Origin: Verrucomicrobiota bacterium
GTDB taxonomy: Bacteria > Verrucomicrobiota > Verrucomicrobiia > Opitutales > Opitutaceae
DNA length: 64,000 bases
Assembly (NCBI GenBank): GCA_028293545.1
Contig: JAQGOP010000050.1
Location: forward strand, 62,001-126,000
Reading direction: 5' to 3'
The notes under the pieces are model-generated. The model saw nothing but the letters and a program-made list of their open reading frames with translations. It was not told the origin of the DNA and did no database searches. A program made the position numbers and the translations under genes. This document shows positions 18,119 through 27,134 of this stretch, one piece after another. How positions within the stretch are numbered: the first letter of the stretch is position 1; each line of letters opens with the position of its first letter.

Positions 18119-18697
18119 ATGACTCTTTCGCCCACTGAAAACTCCGCAGCGACTATTGCCGGCGCGCAACGCGAGATGCGTTTCGCCTATTATGGTGGCG
18201 CGCCCGGCATGTTCACCTCTGCCACCGTGTGGCTGATCGCTGGGATTGTATCCATCGTTCAGTCTCCTGAACGCGCGGTCTGGGCGCTATTTATTGGTGG
18301 CGTTTTTATTCACCCCGTGTCGGGGCTGCTGACGAAAGCCATGGGACGTTCGGGTAAACATAGTGCCGGCAATCCATTCGGTTCCCTGGCGCTGGCCACG
18401 ACGTTCTGGATGATTTTGGCATTGCCGCTGGCCTACGGCGTGTCGCGCCTGCGCATTGAGTGGTTTTTCCCGGCGATGCTTTTCATCATCGGAGGTCGGT
18501 ATCTGACTTTTTCGACGATTTTCGGAGCGCGGACCTATTGGTTTTGTGGTGCGGCGCTTGCTCTGGCGGGATTCGCTTTGGGACGGGCAAATGCTTCGCC
18601 AACATTCGGCGCGTTCTCCGGCGCAGCAATCGAAGCCATGTTTGCCGTCACCATCTTCGTCGAAGCAGTTAGGTTATCTGTGTTCAAAGATTGGTAG
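18119..18697 (+). CDS. Multi-pass membrane protein (DUF7010-like)
   Basis: A 192-residue protein with about five or six hydrophobic helices. After a short leader it shows REMRFAYYGGAPGMF, then helices separated by HPVSGLL and RYLTFSTIFG. I associate this pattern with the DUF7010 membrane family of unknown function; the assignment is from memory. ATG 18119 is a plausible start, but the same frame is open back to the glutaredoxin ATG at 17969, so the protein could carry a redox-motif extension. Its stop at 18697 lies only 23 bp from the broken end of a dihydrofolate reductase fragment on the other strand. Confidence 0.65.
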   Translation: MTLSPTENSAATIAGAQREMRFAYYGGAPGMFTSATVWLIAGIVSIVQSPERAVWALFIGGVFIHPVSGLLTKAMGRSGKHSAGNPFGSLALATTFWMILALPLAYGVSRLRIEWFFPAMLFIIGGRYLTFSTIFGARTYWFCGAALALAGFALGRANASPTFGAFSGAAIEAMFAVTIFVEAVRLSVFKDW

Positions 18698-18720
18698 TGG
18701 CAAGACTCCACTGGGGGGCG

Positions 18721-18780
18721 CTCCTGGTGGTCGACGCAACCGTCGAGGGTGACGTTGAGGCTGAAGGTCAAGAGTCCCAT
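18721..18780 (-). pseudogene. Dihydrofolate reductase family (RibD C-terminal type) 5' fragment
   Basis: From an ATG at 18780 the minus strand reads GLLTFSLNVTLDGCVDHQE, the first strand of a dihydrofolate-reductase/RibD-C family protein. After about 20 codons the similarity ends abruptly and the frame continues as antisense of the membrane gene. About 150 residues of the domain are missing. Confidence 0.6.
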
Positions 18781-18845
18781 GGCGGCAAGTCTCGTCTACT
18801 TGGCAGCCGCGCGGATGCCATACGAATCGGCCGCGGATGGATTGA

Positions 18846-19126
18846 GACGCCATCGAGCAGCGGCCCCTTTCTGACATACTCCACCGCTTTGTCCGCGCTT
18901 TCACTTCCATCGAAGGCCAGAAGGGCTCGCGTGACGCGTTTGTATTGCCGCGCCGCGATGAGAAACGGTCCTTCGCCATGCCGGATCACGGGTTCGAGAT
19001 TCCGGCCGAGTTCCGACCGAACGAGGTCCGCGTGTTCCCCGCGTTTACCGAGCACGACCAGGGCGGTTACTTCGCGCGCCTCTGCACCCGCTGGATCAAT
19101 CAGGCGGCGGTCAACACCGATACTGC
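18846..19126 (-). pseudogene. Universal stress protein (UspA) fragment
   Basis: The minus strand reads VLGKRGEHADLV, LGRNLEPVIRHG, FLIAARQYKR and then RALLAFDGSESADKAVEYV. The first three are the C-terminal half of a Usp domain; the LLAFDGS start of a second domain follows, as in tandem Usp proteins. The 5' part is missing at the junction with the enolase 3' end (19127), and the 3' part is missing after PLLDGV. No credible start codon is left. Confidence 0.65.
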
Positions 19127-20395
19127 TTAGGAACGGCGAATCGGCAGGCTTGTTTCGGCCTCGATCGCGAGCAGACGGTTGTACTTCGCAAGGCGTTCAG
19201 ACTGAGTAATCGAGCCGATCTTGATGAAGTCGCTCGACCAGCCGACCGCGAGATCGGCGAGCCAGTCGTCTTCGGTCTCTCCGCTGCGCGCGCTCACCGT
19301 GACTTTCCAACCCGCCGATCGCGCGAGTGACGCAGCTTCGTTGGCCGCGGTCAGCGTGCCCACTTGGTTGACCTTGAGCAGCAACGCATCGGCGGCCTTC
19401 GCGGCGATTGCGCGGCGGATGCGCTCAGGTTGCGTGCAGAGAAAATCGTCGCCGAGCGTGAGGCAGTGGTCCTGTAATTTCTGACGGAGCATCGGCCAAT
19501 GCGCCCAGTCGTCTTCGCTCAAACCGTCTTCCACGCTCACGAGCGGATAGCGGCGCGTCCAAGCTTCCACACGGTCGATCATGGCCGACGGCGACAGCCG
19601 CTCCGGGCCGAGTTGATAGTTTCCGTCGCGGTAAAAGTGCGAAGACGCCGCATCGAGCGCCATCGACATGTCGGCGCCAGGTGTTCGGCGCGTCGCGATG
19701 ATTGCTTCGACCGCGTCGGACAGCATCGATTCGGCGTCGGGAAACAATGGCGACAGCCCGCCTTCGTCGGCGCGCAGCAAGCGTTGCTGGTATTTTTTCC
19801 AGATCAGCTTTGTTGCGGCCCGATACACGGATACGACTGCCTCGAGTCCTTCGTCCACATTCTTCGCACCTGTAGGGACCAAGAGGATGTCCTGCAACGG
19901 CGCCTGTTCACCTGCGTGCTTGCCGCCGCTGAAAAGATTGACCGTCAGCTGAGGCAGCGAACGCAGCGGTAGCCCCGCGATTTCTGCAAAATGCCTATAG
20001 AGCGGCACGCCGCGTTGCGCAGCGCAGGCGCGGGCGAACGCGACCGAAGCAGCAACCGTGGCGTTGGCGCCGAGACGGCTGAGCGTCGGCGTGCCGTCGA
20101 GGTCGATCATCTTCGCGTCGAATTCCGCCTGTGAAGAGAAGCTGTGTCCGCGCATCGCCTCGTGTAGCTGGCCGCGGATATTCTGCACTGATTTGCGGCA
20201 ACCGAGACCGCCGTAGCGATTCAGGTCGCCGTCGCGCAGTTCCATCGCTTCCGCGCGGCCGGTGGAGGCGCCGGATGGGGTCGATGCCGCGCCGGTCGCT
20301 CCGCTGGATAAGCGACACTCGGCCCAGACGGTGGGACGACCCCGGCTATCGAGAATTTCCCGCGCGTGCAGGCGTTCGAGGATGAAAGCACTCAT
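19127..20395 (-). CDS. Enolase paralogue with altered active site
   Basis: A 422-residue enolase-fold protein. Compared with E. coli enolase, these elements are kept: the SGASTG loop (41-46), the catalytic-loop His (160, in GGKHAG), ADEGG (Glu near 211), the three metal acids in ALDAAS (248), SVEDG (289) and LGDD (316-317), the base Lys (341, in LLLKVNQVGT) and Lys392 (IKIGS). Two positions differ. Glu168 is Asp169, and His371 is Ala369 (VSARSGETED where VSHRSGETED is normal). It overlaps the start of the downstream-lying phosphotransferase gene on the same strand (the phosphotransferase is transcribed first, ATGA overlap). It is probably not the glycolytic enolase but a relative acting on a related phosphorylated acid; this is inference. 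Confidence 0.85.
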   Translation of the reverse strand: MSAFILERLHAREILDSRGRPTVWAECRLSSGATGAASTPSGASTGRAEAMELRDGDLNRYGGLGCRKSVQNIRGQLHEAMRGHSFSSQAEFDAKMIDLDGTPTLSRLGANATVAASVAFARACAAQRGVPLYRHFAEIAGLPLRSLPQLTVNLFSGGKHAGEQAPLQDILLVPTGAKNVDEGLEAVVSVYRAATKLIWKKYQQRLLRADEGGLSPLFPDAESMLSDAVEAIIATRRTPGADMSMALDAASSHFYRDGNYQLGPERLSPSAMIDRVEAWTRRYPLVSVEDGLSEDDWAHWPMLRQKLQDHCLTLGDDFLCTQPERIRRAIAAKAADALLLKVNQVGTLTAANEAASLARSAGWKVTVSARSGETEDDWLADLAVGWSSDFIKIGSITQSERLAKYNRLLAIEAETSLPIRRS

Positions 20396-21408
20396 GTGGA
20401 TTGAGGGACGGTGAAGCGGACGAGGGTTTCGACAGAACAGAGTGACGCGGCAATCAGCTTGGGTAGATCGGCCTGTAAGGCAGCGCGTTCATTCGCGTCG
20501 AGATACTCGAGCGGCGACTTGCCAGCAACACGGGCGAGCAGACAGGCGAGCGTGTGACGCACCGCGCGTGATTCCAGCTGTGGAAATAGGTTTTTCGTCT
20601 CGGCTTGGTAAGCACCCCAGAATTCGAGCGCGGCTTGGATGAAAGCGCTTTGTCGCGCGGGAAAATGACGAGCCTTCGCCAGGAGATGCGTCAGTCCGAA
20701 GCCGACGTCGAAAGCCGGATCGCCCCAGTGCACGACTTCGTAGTCGAGCAGCACGAATTGCCCGCGATAAACGAGCACGTTCTTTGGGCTAAAGTCACCG
20801 TGGACAAGAGTCATGCGATTGGCGTAGGTATCGGCAATGAGTGCGGTTAGAAATTCCGCCGCTGCCGGGACCTTGGCCATCCCGCTCCGGTAGTAAGCAT
20901 CGATCCGCAGTTCATCGAAATACGTGATGTCGCCAAACTCGCTGGCCAGCGTCGTGAAGTTCTCCGCCGCTTGTCGGTGGATCGTGCCGAGAAGCTGGCC
21001 AAACTGCCGCGCGTGATCGTGCTCGGGGCCACGCGTCAGGAGAATTGTTTTCCAATTCTCGTGCGGCTCCGGAACCGCGCTCATGGCGATCGTGTGCGAT
21101 TCGAAATCCTCAAACACAAACGCCGGGACCGTGCCGACGGGCGCGAGTTGGCCGAGCCGCCTCAACGCGGCCGCTTCGCGATGAACTCGCTCAGGATTGC
21201 TGAACCAGTCGCCTTGCACGCGCAGTTTCGCGAGCGCCTGCTTCAGCACCCATTCCACGCCGTCTCGTTGCCGGACGAAAACCGTGCGACAGGAGACGCC
21301 ACCCGGCAGCACGCGCGTGGTCACGTCATCCGCCGCGCCGATTCGCCCCGTCGCGACCAGATACTCCCGCAGCGCGCGGGGATCTTCGATGTCGAGGGTA
21401 GAAGCCAT
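20392..21408 (-). CDS. Phosphotransferase of the aminoglycoside phosphotransferase/kinase fold
   Basis: A 338-residue APH-fold small-molecule kinase. The ATP-binding Lys is in VEWVLKQALAKL, the catalytic loop reads LVHGDFSPKNVLV, and the metal-binding segment reads FVLLDYEVVHWGDPAFDVGF. The layout, with the long HREAAALRRLG helix, is closer to metabolite kinases such as methylthioribose kinase than to resistance enzymes. The start at ATG 21408 is preferred; a TTG at 21471 would add 21 residues. Its stop overlaps the enolase start by four bases, so the kinase and enolase-like protein are translated together and likely act in sequence. Confidence 0.83.
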   Translation of the reverse strand: MASTLDIEDPRALREYLVATGRIGAADDVTTRVLPGGVSCRTVFVRQRDGVEWVLKQALAKLRVQGDWFSNPERVHREAAALRRLGQLAPVGTVPAFVFEDFESHTIAMSAVPEPHENWKTILLTRGPEHDHARQFGQLLGTIHRQAAENFTTLASEFGDITYFDELRIDAYYRSGMAKVPAAAEFLTALIADTYANRMTLVHGDFSPKNVLVYRGQFVLLDYEVVHWGDPAFDVGFGLTHLLAKARHFPARQSAFIQAALEFWGAYQAETKNLFPQLESRAVRHTLACLLARVAGKSPLEYLDANERAALQADLPKLIAASLCSVETLVRFTVPQST

Positions 21409-21548
21409 GCGGCGCGAATCGGAGTCGATCGCGAGGCGCTCAGGACGTCGCGCGACCTCCGGAGAGATCAAGGGCGAAACGTATCGTGACGCTGCGGGTC
21501 AGCTTTTGCATGATTTGAATATTTATGCGCTACGGTTAGGGAGTGTCT

Positions 21549-21650
21549 TCAAACCTCATGAGTGAGCCAATCCAAGACAGCGGCGAACTGGATAAACCCA
21601 AGAAACGTGACGGCGGGTTTGTCGTAGCGTGTGTTTGCAAACCCCGATTG
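21549..21650 (-). mobile_element. IS5-family transposase C-terminal remnant
   Basis: The minus strand reads TRYDKPAVTFLGFIQFAAV followed by LDWLTHEV and a stop at 21549. The (N/T)RYDK..A..FL motif is the C-terminal signature of IS5-group DDE transposases. A stop codon lies 32 codons upstream, so nothing else of the enzyme remains. The GGGAGTGTCTTCAAA just past the stop (21538-21552) has the look of an IS5-type terminal inverted repeat. The stretch 21651-21939 holds no gene I can support and is visibly less GC-rich than its surroundings. Confidence 0.6.
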
Positions 21651-21939
21651 TCAGGGAACACTGGTTTTGCAAACACGCCTTAAAGTCAGATGGTTTGGCT
21701 TGGTTGGCTGAGAGCAACGCGGGGAGCGGGGTACTGGGAGGCTTGGGACGAAGATCAGTTTTCCTCTTCACCAGCCCGCAACAGCAACCAAATTGGGACT
21801 TCGGCGGCCAACCCGTACCGGATTTTAGCTGGCAAATGTTTGCCCCTTTTTTTGCCTTTGGTTCGTTAACGTTGCCTTGGGTTGCTCTCCGTTGCAATTG
21901 GGCGGCGCGCTCTTTCGAAACGCGTAAGTCACTAAACAA

Positions 21940-21969
21940 GAAACCCTCCGAAGTGTTTCGGAGGGTTTC
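21940..21969 (-). terminator. Terminator of the initiator tRNA
   Basis: A perfect 13-bp stem (21940-21952 with 21957-21969) with a four-base loop, followed on the minus strand by TTGTTT. It begins five bases past the encoded CCA of the tRNA. Confidence 0.9.
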
Positions 21970-21973
21970 AAAT

Positions 21974-22050
<77 letters not shown>

Positions 22051-22194
22051 ACAACGGGAGGCGGAACGTGCGTTCCGCGTTTCACTCTGTCAAGCGACTA
22101 AATGGACGGGCACGCCACGACGGCTTGTAGCCAATCCCAGCCTCCCGCCGCATTGACCCACGTTCGCGAAAATTCCCGGAAGCACGGCGATGCC

Positions 22195-23700
22195 TCATCC
22201 GACGCCCAGCTCGGTGATCGCGGCCACGCTCGGCAGGTCTTCCAGGTGCCGAACGAGTTCAACGATCTGGTTGCTCCGCGCTGTCGACCACCCCGCGTAG
22301 TCCATGCAGCCGCGGAATTTCTCCGCAACTTCATCGTAACTCATCGGGTTCGCCGGGCTGCCTTTGCCGAACTCCACCTTGCTCTCAATCGTCCGCCCGT
22401 TTTTGAGGTGCACCTTGAGCTTTGTCGCGTTCCGGCTTTGGCCCGATGCCTCGATCTCGGGGTCGACGTAAAAACGGACCCGGCCCATCATCTCCTGGAT
22501 ATCCGGTCGACTGACCACGGCATCGGTAAACTCGCCCAACCCGGCCCTGCCCACGACCAGGAGCGCGGCCAGGCAGAATTCCATGCTGAATTTTCCCTCC
22601 AGTCCTTTTTGCGGCTGATGGTAGTGAAGGTATTTCGGCAAGTGCGCGCTCGTGCCGACTTCGACCTGCACGACATCGGCAGCCTTGATTCCCTCCACTT
22701 GGATCAACCGGGCGAGCTCCGTCATCGCCGGGTGACTGACCGCGCCGGAGGGGTACGGTTTGATCGCGACGCCGGGGCTCGAAAAACTCCACGGATGGCC
22801 GAGCTTGTTGAGCAGGTAGTCGGCTTTGAACGTTTCCCCGTACGCGTGGAAAAACCCGTTCGGCGCTTCCAATATATTAGCAGCCCCATCCCAGCCGATC
22901 GCGGCCAGGTCAACGGCCACCACACCGGCCTCGGCGGCGTGGCCGGCTTGGAACGATTTGGTCAGCGTGCCGAAATTCTCCGCGAGTCCCGAACCCTGGC
23001 TCGCGGCGAGCGCGAAGGCATGGCTCGTCCTGCGCGCATCGAATCCCCGCAGTTTCGCGTAGGCGGCCGCGCTGCCGAAGACACCGAAGATCCCGGTGGC
23101 GTGAAAACCGGTCTTGTAGGCGCGGGCCGAACAGGCGTCCGCAATTTTGCAGGCGACCTCGGCGCCGACATGGTAGGCCAGCATGAATTCTTTTCCGCTC
23201 ACCGGCTGGACGTCGCCAAATCCCAACGCCACGGGCAGAACCGGCGTGGTGGGGTGGATGACCTGGCCGAAATTGGTGTCGCCCGGGACCGGGATCTGCG
23301 TGTCGTCGAAATCCTCCATGTGCATCGAAACGCCGCTGGCCAACGCCGCGAAGCGCAGGGGCAATCGGTTTTTCGTGCCGAGCACGCGGACCTTGCCGTC
23401 GACGCAGCCCAAGGACCGAAGATATTCCTCCAGCAAGCGGCTGCCTTCGGACCGCGCGCCCACCACCGCCAGCCCGATCCCGTCGAGAATCGATTTCTTG
23501 CCGAGCTCGATCACTTCGGCGGGCAACGAGGAATATTGGGCCTGGACCACAAAGTCCGCCACATACGAGGTGATGCCGGTCGGCCGCTCGGGGAGGGGAG
23601 AAGAGGAAGGCGAGGAAGCGGCGAAGGATTTCGTGGCATCCCATGCGCTGTAAGCCGCGCCGGCTGCCGCCACGGTCTTGATGAAGTTACGTCGATTCAT
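22195..23700 (-). CDS. MmgE/PrpD family protein with Tat-type signal peptide
   Basis: A 501-residue member of the 2-methylcitrate dehydratase/immune-responsive gene 1 family. The N-terminus MNRRNFIKTVAAAGAAYS matches the twin-arginine signal pattern, followed by a Ser/Pro linker and then the all-helical PrpD domain (LDGIGLAVVGARSEGS, GVSMHMEDFDDT, GFHATGIFGVFGSAAAYAKL, GLAENFGTLTKSFQAGHAAE). Family enzymes dehydrate or isomerise tricarboxylic acids. Most are cytoplasmic, so the export signal is unusual. It is 116 bp behind the LysR gene on the same strand and divergent from the receptor-tcuABC operon. It may prepare a tricarboxylate in the periplasm before uptake. Confidence 0.85.
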   Translation of the reverse strand: MNRRNFIKTVAAAGAAYSAWDATKSFAASSPSSSPLPERPTGITSYVADFVVQAQYSSLPAEVIELGKKSILDGIGLAVVGARSEGSRLLEEYLRSLGCVDGKVRVLGTKNRLPLRFAALASGVSMHMEDFDDTQIPVPGDTNFGQVIHPTTPVLPVALGFGDVQPVSGKEFMLAYHVGAEVACKIADACSARAYKTGFHATGIFGVFGSAAAYAKLRGFDARRTSHAFALAASQGSGLAENFGTLTKSFQAGHAAEAGVVAVDLAAIGWDGAANILEAPNGFFHAYGETFKADYLLNKLGHPWSFSSPGVAIKPYPSGAVSHPAMTELARLIQVEGIKAADVVQVEVGTSAHLPKYLHYHQPQKGLEGKFSMEFCLAALLVVGRAGLGEFTDAVVSRPDIQEMMGRVRFYVDPEIEASGQSRNATKLKVHLKNGRTIESKVEFGKGSPANPMSYDEVAEKFRGCMDYAGWSTARSNQIVELVRHLEDLPSVAAITELGVG

Positions 23701-23816
23701 AATGAGGGCGCCGGGGATCGGCGGGGGTTAAGGACGGCATCGTAACAAAAACCGCATCGGTCTGCTGTTGCGTTGTGGGGAGCTTTCGTTGCGTGACGTG
23801 CAACAATGCCGTGCGG

Positions 23817-24737
23817 CTAACGCGGGGATTTGTTCAGGGGAATCTTCGCCGCGAGGCAGAGGAGATCATAAAGCACCTTGGCCGGCGGTGAGAGTGGCCG
23901 CCGCCGGGATGAGATCAGGCCGAGCCGCCGGCGGATCACGGGTTTTTCCAGCGGGACCCCGATGATGTTCGGATGGGAGTGCTCGGAAATCGCCATCTGC
24001 GGCACGGCGGCCACGCCCAGGCCGGCCTCCACCATGCTGATCAGCGTGGCGACGTGCTCAGCTTCGAAAAACGCGGCGGGTCGCTTCGCCAGGTTGCCCA
24101 GGGCGTAATCCATCAGCAGCCGATTCCCGGTGGCCTTCGACGTGCTCATGAAACGTTCGTCCACGAGTTCCTCCCATTTCACGCTTTTCCTCTTCGCGAA
24201 ACGATGGGACTTCGGCACGGCCAAAACGTATTCCTCCCGCAGGATCGGCAAAAAAATCACCTCGGGTTCCTGCGTGCCCACGAAATTGAGCCCGAAATCC
24301 GCCTCGCCCTGGATGACGCAGTTCAGCACGTGGTTCGCCCGTTCATCAATCACGCGGACACGGATCTTGGGATACTGCTTGTTGAACGTGCTGAGCACCG
24401 ACGGGAGAAAATGGTAGGTGGCGGAGGCCACGCACCCGATCGTGACTTGCCCGCTGCGATTGGCCGCGAGGTCGCTGATCCGGAGGATCCCGTTCTCGAG
24501 TTCGTTCAGCACCGCGCGCGCATGCGAGAGGAAGACGCGGCCAAGATTGGTGAGCGACACGGTCCGCGTGCTGCGGTCGAGCAGCCGCGCGCCCAGCATT
24601 GATTCCAGCTGGCTGATTCGCCGGCTCAGCGCCGGCGCGGAAATGTGCAGCGCTTCCGCGGCCGCGCGAAAGTTCAACTGGTCGGATACGGCGACGAAGG
24701 CCTGGAGTTCACTCAGATTAAAATTGATGCGTCCCAT
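23817..24737 (-). CDS. LysR family regulator of the tcu locus
   Basis: A 306-residue LysR regulator. The DNA-binding helix lies at residues 6-65 (ELQAFVAVSDQLNFRAAAEAL, ISAPALSRRISQLE, ARLLDRSTRTVSLT). The effector domain runs to the end (GVAAVPQMAI, RRLGLISSRRRPLSPPA). The start at ATG 24737 fits the family; the frame further upstream is implausible. The gene lies 111 bp from the divergent receptor gene, and tricarballylate loci elsewhere carry the LysR regulator TcuR in the same divergent arrangement, so it likely controls both sides. Confidence 0.88.
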   Translation of the reverse strand: MGRINFNLSELQAFVAVSDQLNFRAAAEALHISAPALSRRISQLESMLGARLLDRSTRTVSLTNLGRVFLSHARAVLNELENGILRISDLAANRSGQVTIGCVASATYHFLPSVLSTFNKQYPKIRVRVIDERANHVLNCVIQGEADFGLNFVGTQEPEVIFLPILREEYVLAVPKSHRFAKRKSVKWEELVDERFMSTSKATGNRLLMDYALGNLAKRPAAFFEAEHVATLISMVEAGLGVAAVPQMAISEHSHPNIIGVPLEKPVIRRRLGLISSRRRPLSPPAKVLYDLLCLAAKIPLNKSPR

Positions 24738-24848
24738 GCAATGATTGGTCCGACATTTGCACCGCTGCACAACAAACAAATCTATAAGAATAGTGCTCGT
24801 TCGTTTGAGTTTTCTCCGCCCCATAATCCCCGAAGTAAGGAATTAGAC

Positions 24849-27134
24849 ATGATACCCACCCCGAAATTTCTGCCGCCCCGGTCACGCTCCCTGCTCGCGG
24901 CCAGTCTCTTTTTTGGCTTCTTCCTGAGGTCCGCCGTGGCACAGGAAACGCCGGCGCGACCCGACGAAGCCAGCCGTCCCGACGACTCACCCCCGACCGG
25001 GCCGGTCGTGAAGCTCGAGTCCTTCAAGGTCTATTCACCCAAGCTGGAAAGCTACGCCGAGGCGACCGGCTCATCCGCGACGAAGTTGCCGATGGACCTG
25101 GCCGAAACCCCGGCAACCCTGCAGATCCTGAACGCGGCCTTCCTCGAGGACAAACGGGCCCAGTCGCTGGAAGACGTGTTTTCCTACGTGGTGGGCATGA
25201 ACCGGGAAAATCCCTCCGCTTCCGGATTCACGTTGCGCGGGTTCAGCGGTGATACGACCACCACGATGATCAACATCATCCAGTTCGACGGCATGCCCGG
25301 ATCGGCCTCCCGCTTCGGTTCGCCGACCACGGCAAATGTGGAGCGGCTCGAGGTGTTGAAAGGCCCGGCCTCCGTGACGTTTGGTGCGATGAACCCCGGC
25401 GGCGTCGTGAACATCATCAGCAAGTCCCCGCAAGCGAAGGCCGGTTACTCATTCTCGACGGCGGTCTCCAGCTATGCGGGCCAGGGCACTTCGTTTGGCC
25501 AGGACGCCGGCATCATCGGGACTTTCGACGCCACCGGGCCGATCGATGCGAACAAACACTGGCTGTATCGCTTCATTGCCTCGTACGAAGACGCGGCCAC
25601 GTGGAAGCAGTTCGATTGGAGCCGCAACTATTACATCTATCCTTCGCTGACCTATCGCCCGAGCAAGGACACCGAAATCACCATCAAGCTGGAATTCGAC
25701 CGTCAGCATCGTTTCTCCATCCAGGACCAGGCCCTGGTCGCCCCGTTCGACCTGATCGCCAACGTCGTCAAGGATCACTCGCTGGTCTACCAGGATCCCA
25801 ACTCGGTGGAATACGATCGCGGCGATGTCTACACGCTCACCGCGCGCCATCATTTCCAGGATGATTGGACGGTCCAGTTCAACAGCCGCGAGGTTCAGCA
25901 CTCGGATGGCCGGCGGCTGCTGGAAAACCGCACGGTCAATTCCGCGCCGATCCTCGATAACAGCACGATCACGCAGCGCCTGCGCGACACCTGGAACCGG
26001 CGCCGTTATTCCTACAATGACATCTACGCGTTTCGCCAATTCGGGCCCGAGTCCTTCAGCAATACGGTGCTGGTCGGGGCCTCCATGGGCTACGAAACAC
26101 CGAGCTTCCTCCGCTGGGTCTTTGCGAATGTGACCGGGCCGGAAATCAGTGTGTATCATCCGGTCCACGGGCTCACGCAGTACCCGGTGTACAACTCCGC
26201 GGACGGGCCGACGCAAATCGCCACGGCCAAATATTACAACTACGCCCAATACTTCTCGGACCAGATCAAGTTCGGCAAGCAATGGCAGTTGCAGCTGGGA
26301 CTGCGGCATGAGAAGTACGACATGAAGTACACGGATTTTGCCCTGAAGAATGGAAAGTATATCAACCCCGGCGCGGTCGCCCATAACTCGGCCTCGACGC
26401 CGTCAGCCGGAGTTGTCTACCAGCCGCGCGATAACATGTCCGTCTATGCAAGTTACGCGACGTCGTTCAAACCTTCCATCCCTCAGGCAGTCGACGGTTA
26501 CGGGCAGCCTTTTTCCCCGGAAAAAGCCAACCAGGTCGAGGTCGGTGCCAAGCTCGGTTTCGACAACAACAAATTCAACGTGCTTCTGTCGGTGTTCGAC
26601 ATCACCCGGGATAATGTGTCGGAGGCCATCCCCACGCTCTTCGATGCGAACGGCGTGCAACTCTATCGCCAGCAGTCCGAGGTCAGCCGCGGCACGGAGT
26701 TGTCGCTCAACTACCAACCGGTGCCGCATGTGCAGATGCAGGTGGGTTATATTTACGACGACACCTACGTTAGCGCTTCCGCCAATCCCGCCGAAGTCGG
26801 CGCGCGACTCGATAACGCACCGCGTCACAGCTTTAACTTCTGGGGCCGTTATAATGTGCCCGCTGGCGCCCTGCGCGGTCTCGGCGTCGGCCTCGGCGTC
26901 ATTTACGTCGGCGACCGAAATGGCATCCTCATTAACGACCCGGCGCATGCCATGACGATCCCGTCCAACACCCGGATGGATTTTGCAGTCTACTATCGTT
27001 GGAAACGGTACGATTTCGCCATCAACGTGAACAACGTCACGGACCTTTCCTATATCGCGAGCGCGAACGCCAATACCGATGTTGTCCCGGGTGACCCGCG
27101 CAAGATCACGGCCTCCTTGAAATATGCCTGGTGA
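24849..27134 (+). CDS. TonB-dependent outer-membrane receptor
   Basis: A 761-residue receptor. The ATG at 24849 has AAGGA upstream and begins a Sec signal peptide (LLAASLFFGFFLRSAVAQE). A TonB-box-like VKLESFKVYS precedes the plug (QSLEDVFSYVVGMNRE, GFTLRGFSGD, VERLEVLKGPASVTFGAMNPGGVVNIIS), followed by a 22-strand barrel with a C-terminal aromatic end (LKYAW). By sequence style it falls in the siderophore-receptor group. Its last 11 bases overlap tcuA, so it is coupled to the dehydrogenase and probably imports that pathway's tricarboxylate, perhaps as an iron complex. Confidence 0.92.
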   Translation: MIPTPKFLPPRSRSLLAASLFFGFFLRSAVAQETPARPDEASRPDDSPPTGPVVKLESFKVYSPKLESYAEATGSSATKLPMDLAETPATLQILNAAFLEDKRAQSLEDVFSYVVGMNRENPSASGFTLRGFSGDTTTTMINIIQFDGMPGSASRFGSPTTANVERLEVLKGPASVTFGAMNPGGVVNIISKSPQAKAGYSFSTAVSSYAGQGTSFGQDAGIIGTFDATGPIDANKHWLYRFIASYEDAATWKQFDWSRNYYIYPSLTYRPSKDTEITIKLEFDRQHRFSIQDQALVAPFDLIANVVKDHSLVYQDPNSVEYDRGDVYTLTARHHFQDDWTVQFNSREVQHSDGRRLLENRTVNSAPILDNSTITQRLRDTWNRRRYSYNDIYAFRQFGPESFSNTVLVGASMGYETPSFLRWVFANVTGPEISVYHPVHGLTQYPVYNSADGPTQIATAKYYNYAQYFSDQIKFGKQWQLQLGLRHEKYDMKYTDFALKNGKYINPGAVAHNSASTPSAGVVYQPRDNMSVYASYATSFKPSIPQAVDGYGQPFSPEKANQVEVGAKLGFDNNKFNVLLSVFDITRDNVSEAIPTLFDANGVQLYRQQSEVSRGTELSLNYQPVPHVQMQVGYIYDDTYVSASANPAEVGARLDNAPRHSFNFWGRYNVPAGALRGLGVGLGVIYVGDRNGILINDPAHAMTIPSNTRMDFAVYYRWKRYDFAINVNNVTDLSYIASANANTDVVPGDPRKITASLKYAW

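Noticed and set aside
20392-21408. Aminoglycoside resistance gene
   Set aside because: The APH fold is clear, but the coupling to an enolase-like gene and the metabolite-kinase layout argue against a resistance role.
24849-27134. Dedicated siderophore uptake gene
   Set aside because: The receptor resembles siderophore receptors, but it overlaps tcuA and no siderophore synthesis or iron ABC gene is nearby, so substrate uptake for the tcu pathway is more likely.
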